64,000 nucleotides of DNA from Novosphingobium barchaimii LL02 (GTDB taxonomy: Bacteria; Pseudomonadota; Alphaproteobacteria; Sphingomonadales; Sphingomonadaceae). The DNA is taken from positions 191,001 through 255,000 of the forward strand of contig NZ_KQ130453.1 of the NCBI RefSeq assembly GCF_001046635.1, read 5' to 3'. Positions 17,651-24,884 of this stretch are shown here, one piece after another (the stretch's first letter is position 1; each line of letters starts with the position of its first letter). The notes beneath the pieces were generated by a model. That model saw nothing but the letters and a program-made list of their open reading frames with translations, ran no database searches and was not told where the DNA came from. The translations under genes were made by a program, and so were the position numbers.

Positions 17651-18715
17651 GTGATCAATCTCGGAATCATCAGACCTGCGCTGGCGGCATTCTGCCTGCT
17701 TGTCGCCGGTTGCGGTACACCGCCGCCCCTGCGCCATATGGCGCCCGGGCAGGCTCCCCCGGCACGCATCGAAACAGCCGCCGACGGGGTGACCCGGACG
17801 ACCACGCTGTCGGTGCTTACATACAATGTCGAGGGCCTTGGCTGGCCGGCGCGGTCCGGCCGCGCGGATGACCTGCGCCGGATCGGCGAGCATCTGGCCG
17901 CGCTGCGTGCAGCGGGCAAAGCGCCCGACGTTGTCATGTTTCAGGAAGTGTTCAGCGGCGCGGCCAAGAAGGCTGTGCTCGCCACGGGATATCCGGCGAT
18001 CGTTTCCGGCCCCCGGCGCACAGCTCCGCATGTCAGGATGTTCAGCGACAAGCTGCCTGGCCGCGCCAAGATGGGGCGGGGTGAATTGGGAATTCGGCTG
18101 ACCGGCAGCGGATTAGTGATCGCGTCGTCCTATCCGGTCCAGCTCACGCGGGGGCAGGCCTATGGACGCCGGTCCTGCGCCGGTATCGACTGCCTCGCCA
18201 ACAAGGGCGTCATGCTGGCCCGTATCGCGGTCCCCGGCGTACCGGTGCCGGTCGACCTCTATGACACCCACATGAATTCGCGCCTGGCTTCAAAAGCGCC
18301 GCTCTTCCGCAACCTGGAAGCCCATACGCGGCAAGCGAACGAGGCATCCGCCTTCATCGACCGGAGCCACGATGACCGCTTCCCGATCGTTTTTGGCGGC
18401 GATTTCAACATGCGCCATTCGCAGGGGCGGTGGGATAACTTCACCCGTTACCAGCCGATGGAGTTGGTCCATCGCGCCTGCATAGCGCCCGGCTCGGCGT
18501 GCGACGTGCGCATGTCGTGGGACGGTGACGCGCCATGGGTGGATACTCAGGACCTCCAGTTCTTCGAGGCCGGCGAAAACGTCGACATCGCCCCGATCCG
18601 GGTGGAGGCCCTGTTCGACGGCGGTCCCAACGGGCCGGAACTGTCGGACCACGATGGGTTTCTCGTTACCTACCGGCTGAGCTGGCAGGACAAGTCACAT
18701 CTCACCGTCCGGTAG
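17651..18715 (+). CDS. Endonuclease/exonuclease/phosphatase-family lipoprotein (sphingomyelinase-like)
   Basis: 354 residues from GTG 17651. Signal peptide with lipobox VAGC (Cys21). EEP-fold motifs in order: LTYNVEG, VVMFQEVF (metal-binding Glu), YDTHMNSR, VFGGDFNMR (catalytic Asp/Asn) and C-terminal LSDHDGFLV (catalytic His). Such Mg-dependent enzymes cleave phosphodiester or phosphomonoester bonds; export and the layout resemble neutral sphingomyelinases or extracellular phosphatases rather than DNA-repair nucleases. The hydrolytic product could enter through the receptor encoded just upstream (inference). Confidence 0.85.
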   Translation: MINLGIIRPALAAFCLLVAGCGTPPPLRHMAPGQAPPARIETAADGVTRTTTLSVLTYNVEGLGWPARSGRADDLRRIGEHLAALRAAGKAPDVVMFQEVFSGAAKKAVLATGYPAIVSGPRRTAPHVRMFSDKLPGRAKMGRGELGIRLTGSGLVIASSYPVQLTRGQAYGRRSCAGIDCLANKGVMLARIAVPGVPVPVDLYDTHMNSRLASKAPLFRNLEAHTRQANEASAFIDRSHDDRFPIVFGGDFNMRHSQGRWDNFTRYQPMELVHRACIAPGSACDVRMSWDGDAPWVDTQDLQFFEAGENVDIAPIRVEALFDGGPNGPELSDHDGFLVTYRLSWQDKSHLTVR

Positions 18716-18732
18716 CTGAGCAAGCGGTTTGT

Positions 18733-18754
18733 CTTGTGCCATACTTTGCACAAG
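18733..18754. terminator. Hairpin after the EEP lipoprotein gene
   Basis: Arms CTTGTGC / GCACAAG with an 8-base loop, beginning 18 bp after the stop codon. No clear T-tract. Confidence 0.4.
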
Positions 18755-18993
18755 GCCTGGAGACCCTTCTCCTGAATTTCCGGCAGGTCAGAAATAAAGC
18801 CTACGGCATGGTCTTCGCCGCTTATCCGATCGTCGAACAGACAGAAAGGATGCGTGCTCTCGAAGCGGTAGGGGCTGATGGTAAGCCATGATTGACACGC
18901 GTGCCGGGTTTGCGAACCGGAATATTGTCTCGCGTTCACAAGGATGGTCGGGTGGCTACACCATCCCGAGCAGCGACGACTGAGGAGCCATGG

Positions 18994-19419
18994 ATGAAAG
19001 AGTCGCTACCGACCGTTCCCGCTGTTTGCGTATACGCAGGCAAGGATGGTCTTTCGCATCTCGCCGATGTTGAGCTGCCCGCATTGGCACAGGTCACTGA
19101 CGAGGATGGGATGGTTCGTTTCGTCGGCAGCACCGGCGCGACGGTAATGGGATTCGTCGTCGGCACCGGCCGCACCGGCGAGGACTGGCACCGCGCGGGC
19201 ATGGCCGGCCTGTCGATCGTGGTGTCGGGCGGTTGGGAGATCGAGGCGGGCAGCGGCGACCGGCGCCATCTGGAAACCGGGTCGGTATTGCTGATGCTGG
19301 ACACCGAAGGGCAGGGGCATCGCGCGCACCCGCTGGGTGATGGCCGCTGTACGGTGCTGGGCGTCGGGATCGATGAAGCGACGCGCGCTGCCTTTGCCTT
19401 GTTAGTGCCGGCTAGGTGA
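18994..19419 (+). CDS. Small cupin-fold protein
   Basis: 141 residues from ATG 18994, with AGGAG upstream; the open frame starts earlier at 18892 without a ribosome site. The pattern of beta-strands and the segments DWHRAGMAGLSIVVSGGWEIEAG and HLETGSVLLMLDTEGQGHRAH match cupin motifs 1 and 2, with His residues that could bind a metal (HR in the first, GHRAH in the second). Enzymatic or sensory role unknown. Convergent with the siderophore receptor gene; about 280 bp before it contains no gene. Confidence 0.7.
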   Translation: MKESLPTVPAVCVYAGKDGLSHLADVELPALAQVTDEDGMVRFVGSTGATVMGFVVGTGRTGEDWHRAGMAGLSIVVSGGWEIEAGSGDRRHLETGSVLLMLDTEGQGHRAHPLGDGRCTVLGVGIDEATRAAFALLVPAR

Positions 19420-19490
19420 AGTTTTCCAGCCAATCATGAACGCCCTTGCTCCTAGTGACGCAGGGGCAGGGGCGTTCGCAAGGCAAAGGA

Positions 19491-21608
19491 TCAGAAGCGG
19501 TAGCCGACCGTGGCCATGACATTGCGCGGCGCGCCCATGAAGCAGTCGCCGCGGGCAAGGCACGAGGCGTAGTACTTGTTGTTGAGCAGGTTCGTGGCGT
19601 TGAGCGCGAACCGCCAGTTGGCCCAGTTGATCTCAGCCAGAGCATCGACCGTTGTGCGCGAGGGCGTCACCACCGTGTAAAGCTGGTCATCGGGAATGGC
19701 CGGGTTAATGCCGTAGGGATCGATCTGGCCGGTCGACTTGCTCTTGCCGCTATATACGACGCCTGCGCCCAGACGCAGCTGCGCATCGTCTGAAACGCCG
19801 AAGGTCTTGCTCGACCAAATCGACGCCGTGTGGCGCGGCATATAGTCCAGGCTGCTGTTCGTTTCGGATTTGAGCTGGTTATAGCCGTAATTGACCAGCA
19901 GTTCGAAATTGCCGGGCAGGGTATGGCTGGCTTCCACTTCGAAGCCCTTGGTGGTCAGCTCGCCGGACTGGGCGACGACGTCGTTGGGCAGGTAAAGAAC
20001 GCGGTTGCGTTCCTTGATGTGGAACGCGGTGGCAGTGACCAGCGTGTTGCGTTCCGGTTGCCATTTCACGCCGGCTTCGAACTGGGTGCCGGTCTGCGGC
20101 TTGAAGGCATCGCCGTTGCTGTCGGCACCGGCGATCGGCAAGAAGCTTTCGGTATAGCTGAAGAAGGGCGAGAAGCCCGCGCCCACGTCGCCGATGATGC
20201 CGGCGCGGAACGTGGTGGCGTTGTCCTTGGCTCCAGCGGAGGACGTCACCCGGTCGCGACGGGTGCCCAGCACCACCGAGACGCGGTCGAAGAAGCGTAT
20301 CTGGTCCTGGGCGTAGATGCCCAACTGCTTCTGGCTGTCATTGGAGAAGGGGCCGGTTGCCTCATAGGTGAGCAGCGCATCGTAATCGATATCGTACAGG
20401 TCGACGGTCTCGCCAGGGCTATAGGCGGCACGCTTGCCGACCTTATTCCAGCTATAGTCGATGCCGACGAGCAGCTTATGCTCGATGTTGGCGCCGGTGT
20501 TGAAATCGATCTGCAGGTTGTTGTCGGTCGTGAAGACCTTCATCCGCGCATCGGTCGCACTGCCGGACAGACCGATGGTCCGCCCATCGGTGCCGTAGAC
20601 AGAGAACGGATCGGTCGGATAGGTGTAGCTGTCGGCGTAGTGTGTTCTGTAGTCGACCTTGCTGTCGATGTAGCGCGCCTTGACGCTCAGGCGGATGTTG
20701 TCCGAGAACTTGTGGGTGACGGCCCCGCCACCTTGCAGCGAGCGGCCGTTGTAGCGATCCCAGCCGGGTTTGCCGACGAAGGTGTACTGGCCGAGCCGGC
20801 CTTCTGGATAGGCGGTGTTCGGGCTGAAGGTGCCCACGATCGGCAGGAACTGCGAGGTCGAGCCGGTCTTGTCCTTCTGGTAGACGCCGTTCAATACCAC
20901 GTCGGTGTCGGGGGTCGGCTGCCAGCGGATCGACGGCGCGAACATCACGCGGTCGTCCGGCACGTGATCGACATAAGTATCGGCATCGCGGACGCGGCCC
21001 ACGGCGCGAATCGCCAGGTTGTCCGCCAGCGCGAGGTTGATGTCGCCCATGGCCTCCTTGCGGTCATAGCTGCCGTAGACGACGTTCATTTCCCCGCCGG
21101 TCGTGAATTCGGGGGTTTTGGAGACGAGGTTGACGAGGCCGCCGATCGAACCTTGGCCGAACAGCACCGATGCCGGGCCGCGTACGATCTCCACGCGGGA
21201 GAAGTTGTAGGGGTCGGAGGTGATGGTGGCATAATAGCTGAAGATGTCGCGCATGCCGTCGCGGAACTGGAGGGCATCGATGCCACGGATGTTGAAGCCG
21301 TCGACGCGGGTATCGCGCCCGTAAGGATTGGCGAGGACGCCAGCGGCGTATTTCACGGTGTCGCTGATGCTGATCGCACCTTGTGAAAGATACTGTTCCG
21401 AGGTGATGACCGTGAGCGGCTGCGGCACCTGTATAAGCGGAGTTTGCGTCTTTGTACCCGAACTGCCGGCGGTGACGACGATACTGTCCCCTTCTGCGGC
21501 CGCCCCGTCATTGGCGCTGGCCGGCTGTTCTTCCACATGTGCGGAAGCCGCCGTCGATATGGCGAAGAACGCGGCGCCGCAAAGGGCGAAAGTGCGAACG
21601 GAGACCAT
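19491..21608 (-). CDS. TonB-dependent siderophore receptor
   Basis: 705 residues. Signal peptide ending SAHVEE, TonB-box-like SIVVTAG, and the ferric-siderophore plug pattern: VPQPLTVITSEQYL, GRDTRVDGFNIRGID, then FSRVEIVRGPASVLFGQGSIGGLVNLVSK. The barrel ends GYRF. This is the FhuE/FpvA-like TonB-siderophore group without an STN domain. Three Fur-box-like palindromes lie between its start and the divergent gene, the nearest 16-34 bp upstream, so iron repression is very likely. It imports a ferric siderophore, identity unknown. Confidence 0.92.
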   Translation of the reverse strand: MVSVRTFALCGAAFFAISTAASAHVEEQPASANDGAAAEGDSIVVTAGSSGTKTQTPLIQVPQPLTVITSEQYLSQGAISISDTVKYAAGVLANPYGRDTRVDGFNIRGIDALQFRDGMRDIFSYYATITSDPYNFSRVEIVRGPASVLFGQGSIGGLVNLVSKTPEFTTGGEMNVVYGSYDRKEAMGDINLALADNLAIRAVGRVRDADTYVDHVPDDRVMFAPSIRWQPTPDTDVVLNGVYQKDKTGSTSQFLPIVGTFSPNTAYPEGRLGQYTFVGKPGWDRYNGRSLQGGGAVTHKFSDNIRLSVKARYIDSKVDYRTHYADSYTYPTDPFSVYGTDGRTIGLSGSATDARMKVFTTDNNLQIDFNTGANIEHKLLVGIDYSWNKVGKRAAYSPGETVDLYDIDYDALLTYEATGPFSNDSQKQLGIYAQDQIRFFDRVSVVLGTRRDRVTSSAGAKDNATTFRAGIIGDVGAGFSPFFSYTESFLPIAGADSNGDAFKPQTGTQFEAGVKWQPERNTLVTATAFHIKERNRVLYLPNDVVAQSGELTTKGFEVEASHTLPGNFELLVNYGYNQLKSETNSSLDYMPRHTASIWSSKTFGVSDDAQLRLGAGVVYSGKSKSTGQIDPYGINPAIPDDQLYTVVTPSRTTVDALAEINWANWRFALNATNLLNNKYYASCLARGDCFMGAPRNVMATVGYRF

Positions 21609-21623
21609 ACGTTTTCCTTCTTA

Positions 21624-21642
21624 ATTGCGATCAAATCTCAAT
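21624..21642. promoter_or_regulatory. Fur-box-like site A
   Basis: 19-bp ATTGCGATCAAATCTCAAT; seven of nine pairs symmetric. Lies 16-34 bp before the siderophore receptor start. Shares ATTGC-N9-(G/T)CAAT with the two sites below. Confidence 0.45.
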
Positions 21643-21657
21643 AAGGCGCGCAACTAC

Positions 21658-21684
21658 CGATATTGCGACGGATTAGCAATATCG
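21658..21684. promoter_or_regulatory. Fur-box-like site B
   Basis: Perfect 9-base arms CGATATTGC / GCAATATCG around GACGGATTA; core 19-mer ATTGC-N9-GCAAT at 21662-21680. About 50-75 bp before the receptor start. Confidence 0.55.
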
Positions 21685-21836
21685 CCGAAAGAATGGAGAT
21701 TACTGTAGCTCCTGAGCAACACTGACGGCGACAATTTATTAAAATTCCGGCTTCGCGAGGCGGTCTATGAAGGTGACCGACTGCTGTTAAACACCTCGCA
21801 ACCAAGCAGGCATGCCACCAACCAGACTACGTTGAA

Positions 21837-21867
21837 TAAGCTATTGCAAGTCACTCGCAATAGCTTA
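21837..21867. promoter_or_regulatory. Fur-box-like site C
   Basis: Perfect 11-base arms TAAGCTATTGC / GCAATAGCTTA around AAGTCACTC; core ATTGC-N9-GCAAT at 21843-21861. Lies about 140-170 bp before the STN-domain gene, so it probably controls the rightward operon. Confidence 0.6.
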
Positions 21868-22005
21868 CGGGGGCGCTATGTCCGCCTCGAATACCTTGAT
21901 GGTGCGCCGAAGCGCTGCCGCAGTGCCTATCGCGTCGACGGACGTGAAATGCGCATGGTGGCGCTGGGCGCTACGCGCAAGCGGGTGACCAAGTGGGGAA
22001 TATCG

Positions 22006-22434
22006 ATGAGGGTCAGTTTTGAGCGCAGCCGCAGCCGGTTATTGGCATTCGCCTTGCTGGCCGGCACGGCGCTGGGCGGCATGGTTGCGGGGGCCGGTAT
22101 CGCGGCGGCGCAGGATCAGGGCGCACAGCGCGGTTATGACATTCCGCCCGGTTGGCTGGCCGACGTGCCGAACCGGCTCGCCGAGCAGAGCGGTCTGCAG
22201 ATGACCTATGAGGCGGCGCTGACTCAAGGGCATCGTACATTGGGGCTGCGTGGCAGCTTCGCGCCGCGCGACGCGCCCGTGCGGCTGCATTCCGGCACCG
22301 GACTGGCGGCGCGCCGTCACCGGCGCGATGCCGTCAGCTGGTTTGGATGGCTCAGCCTGTCCGCCGTACTGGTCCTGGCTGCCAAAACCAACCGCGAGCG
22401 CATCCTGCGCCTGATTTCAGGAAAGACCGTTTGA
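22006..22434 (+). CDS. Membrane-anchored STN-domain protein (likely truncated receptor fusion)
   Basis: 142 residues from ATG 22006 (GTGGGGA upstream). Residues 1-36: signal peptide ending IAAAQ. Residues 44-110: an STN (secretin/TonB short N-terminal) domain, with YDIPPGWLADVPNRLAEQSG, LQMTYEAALTQG and a GTGLAARR end, as found at the N-terminus of FecA-type transducing receptors. Instead of TonB box, plug and barrel, the protein continues with one hydrophobic segment (about 112-127) and a basic tail. It looks like an internal deletion joining a receptor start to the C-terminus of a membrane protein such as the PepSY-TM proteins that usually follow it. No FecI/FecR genes are nearby. Overlaps the DUF3649 gene by TGATG. 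Confidence 0.7.
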   Translation: MRVSFERSRSRLLAFALLAGTALGGMVAGAGIAAAQDQGAQRGYDIPPGWLADVPNRLAEQSGLQMTYEAALTQGHRTLGLRGSFAPRDAPVRLHSGTGLAARRHRRDAVSWFGWLSLSAVLVLAAKTNRERILRLISGKTV

Positions 22435-22781
22435 TGCCGAGGGACACTTCCGCGGCGGCTCAGGCAGCCTCTCCGCCTCGGGCTGCTGCTGGAGACGCGC
22501 ATCGTCACCGGGTTGAGATGGCGGCGCGCATCTTGGCGGGAACGCTGGGTGCCTATGGGCTGACCGTCCAGCTCACCGTGGTACTCTCGTTCCTCGTTGC
22601 CCGCGCAGGCATGGCGCGGGTGGAGGCGGTGACGGCGGCGACGCTTGCCAGCTTTGCGATTTTCGCAGGCATCTCGATGGCGGCATTCCATACCCGCAGC
22701 GCGGCGCGGGCATGGCTGTGGCTGACGATAACGGCGCCGCCGCTTGCGCCACTGGATTGGGGTTTGGGGCCGGTACGATGA
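22434..22781 (+). CDS. DUF3649 iron-transport-associated membrane protein
   Basis: 115 residues from ATG 22434, overlapping the upstream stop (TGATG). After a 30-residue polar start come three hydrophobic helices with ILAGTLGAYGLTVQLTVVLS and ASFAIFAGISMAAFHTRSA, matching the small DUF3649 family found in iron-regulated operons between PepSY-TM and receptor genes. Inner membrane; exact role unknown. Its stop overlaps the next gene start (ATGA). Confidence 0.75.
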   Translation: MPRDTSAAAQAASPPRAAAGDAHRHRVEMAARILAGTLGAYGLTVQLTVVLSFLVARAGMARVEAVTAATLASFAIFAGISMAAFHTRSAARAWLWLTITAPPLAPLDWGLGPVR

Positions 22782-24829
22782 ATGCATTTTCGCTTATGCT
22801 TGCCGGGTTGGCTGCGGCCACTTCTCCGTTGGACGAGGAACGCCCGGCCCAGCGGCAGGAAGCCCCGCCCGCGATCGTCCCGGCCGGGCCGGATCCGGTC
22901 TATCCGGCCGATTTCTACAAGCCGTTCCAACCTCAGACCGCGCTCGACATGCTGGAGCGCACGCCGGGCTTCCTCCTTAGCGAGGGTACTTCCGTGCGCG
23001 GCTTCGGGGGCGGCGCAGGCAATGTCCTTATCGACGGGCAGCGCCCCACCGTTAAAGGCGGGGGTATCACCGAAGTGCTGCGCCGGATCGCTGCTTCGCG
23101 GGTAGAGCGGGTGGTTCTGCTGCGCGGCAGCGATGCGGCCGAGGCGCAGGGGCAGACCCTTGTTGCCAATGTCGTGCTGCGCGCCGATGCGGGGGGATCG
23201 GGCAATGCTTCGCTCACGCTCACCCATACTGCGGATGGCTTTCTCTCACCTGCGGGCCGGATCAGCCACGCGCGCCGTATCGCAGGCTGGCAGACCAGCG
23301 TGGAGCTTTCTGGCGAACTTACCCGCTACCCTGGCGACGGCACCTACCTTGACCGGGACGCGGACGGCACGCTGACCTCGACGCGGCGAGAACAAACGTC
23401 AGCCAAGGCACCCGAATACGGACTGGCGCTCAGCACCTCGGGCCCGGTCGCAGGCGGCACCCTGACCGCGAACCTGCGGCTCAACAAGGACGGCTATTCC
23501 TCCCGGCGCGGCATAGACATCTTCGACGGCGCGGCGGACGGTTCTTCCCACGGCCGCCGCGATATTGCCTATGACGAGACGGGCCGCAGCGGCGAGCTGG
23601 GTCTGGACTGGACCCGCCGCCTCGGCGCCGGCTGGACAGCCAAGGTCGTCGGCCTCGGCCGGCTGGAGCGATACGTCACCGACGAGGATTACGTCGAGGC
23701 GCCTTATCGTGGCCTCTCGTCCCAGTTGGAAAAGCCGGTGGAACTGGTTGCGCGCGCCACCGTCACCCGGGAAGGCGATCATCCGGTGCGTCCCGAGTTC
23801 GGCGGCGAAGTGGCCTATAACAGTCTGTCGAGCCAGCTGGACTACGCCCAAGACACCGGAGGCGGCCTCATCCCCACTCCGCTCGCCAATGCCGATACGC
23901 GCGTATCGGAGATGCGCGGCGAGGCATTCGCGAACCTCACCGTAAAGCTAGCCGCGCGGCTCAATCTGGAAGCAGGCATGGCGGTGGAATTCTCGCGCAT
24001 CCGGGTGATGGGTGAGGCGGCGCAAGAGCAGAGCCTGTCCTACCTCAAACCCTCGGCGGCGCTCGTATGGTCGCCTTCAGGTAGCACTCAGGTACGATTA
24101 GGTGCGCGTAAAACGGTCGACCAGCTTAATTTCGGGGACTTCGCTGCCTCGGTCAACCAGGCAGACGGGCGTCCCCTCGGCGGCAATTCGGGCTTGCGCC
24201 CCGCCCGCGTAACTCGCGCATTACTGCGCCTTGACCATCGATGGGGCAAGGGCGGCGCCATTGCCGTGGAGGCCTATCGCCAGTGGCATAAGGGGCTTTT
24301 AGGCTACCTCGTACTCCCCTCGGGCGACGAGGCGCTGGGCACGGTCGGCTATGCCCGGCAATGGGGAATTATCGCACAGGGCACTGTGCCTCTCGACAAG
24401 GCGCTCAAAGGCGCGCGCCTGACGGTAGACGGCACCTGGCGCGGTTCGCGGCTGCGCGATCCGGTAACCGGGCGCAGCCGCGCGATGGACGATATCCCCG
24501 CTCTAAGCCTCACGGCCGAGTTTCGCCATGACGTGCCCGCACTCAAGTCCTCATGGGGTATAAACTGGACCGCAGCGGAGCAGGCCGACGTCTTCTACAC
24601 TAGCGAGGTCCTGCGCTGGCGCGACCACGCGTTATGGGGCGCTTACGTCGAGACTACGGCTTTCGCCGGCTTCAAGACGACGCTGACGGCAAAGGCGATC
24701 AATGGGCAGGACGATGCTCGCCGGCGCCGCTTCTTCGCGCCCAGCCGGGCAGGCACCTTAACGGGGAGCGAGTGGCGCAACCAGCAACACGGCGCAATTG
24801 TGTCCTTGGCACTGGCCCGCACATTCTGA
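22778..24829 (+). CDS. TonB-dependent receptor, plug-type outer membrane protein
   Basis: 683 residues from ATG 22778, coupled to the DUF3649 gene. Signal-like start MNAFSLMLAGLAAATS, then a plug: TALDMLERTPGF, VRGFGGGAGNVLIDGQRP, VERVVLLRGSDAAEAQGQTLVANVVL, and a barrel ending ALARTF. This branch (short plug with NVLIDGQRP) is widespread in sphingomonads. The position in the Fur-box-led operon suggests iron-related uptake. Convergent with gcd, 55 bp apart. Confidence 0.85.
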   Translation: MNAFSLMLAGLAAATSPLDEERPAQRQEAPPAIVPAGPDPVYPADFYKPFQPQTALDMLERTPGFLLSEGTSVRGFGGGAGNVLIDGQRPTVKGGGITEVLRRIAASRVERVVLLRGSDAAEAQGQTLVANVVLRADAGGSGNASLTLTHTADGFLSPAGRISHARRIAGWQTSVELSGELTRYPGDGTYLDRDADGTLTSTRREQTSAKAPEYGLALSTSGPVAGGTLTANLRLNKDGYSSRRGIDIFDGAADGSSHGRRDIAYDETGRSGELGLDWTRRLGAGWTAKVVGLGRLERYVTDEDYVEAPYRGLSSQLEKPVELVARATVTREGDHPVRPEFGGEVAYNSLSSQLDYAQDTGGGLIPTPLANADTRVSEMRGEAFANLTVKLAARLNLEAGMAVEFSRIRVMGEAAQEQSLSYLKPSAALVWSPSGSTQVRLGARKTVDQLNFGDFAASVNQADGRPLGGNSGLRPARVTRALLRLDHRWGKGGAIAVEAYRQWHKGLLGYLVLPSGDEALGTVGYARQWGIIAQGTVPLDKALKGARLTVDGTWRGSRLRDPVTGRSRAMDDIPALSLTAEFRHDVPALKSSWGINWTAAEQADVFYTSEVLRWRDHALWGAYVETTAFAGFKTTLTAKAINGQDDARRRRFFAPSRAGTLTGSEWRNQQHGAIVSLALARTF

Positions 24830-24884
24830 GCGTCTGCTGGGCTTGCGATCCGCGCAAGGTTCCGAAGTCGCGACCGCCCCGCCA

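Noticed and set aside
19830-21386. 518-codon plus-strand open frame across the siderophore receptor gene
   Set aside because: It is antisense to a receptor with clear plug and barrel motifs; long antisense frames are common at this GC content and it has no recognisable domain.
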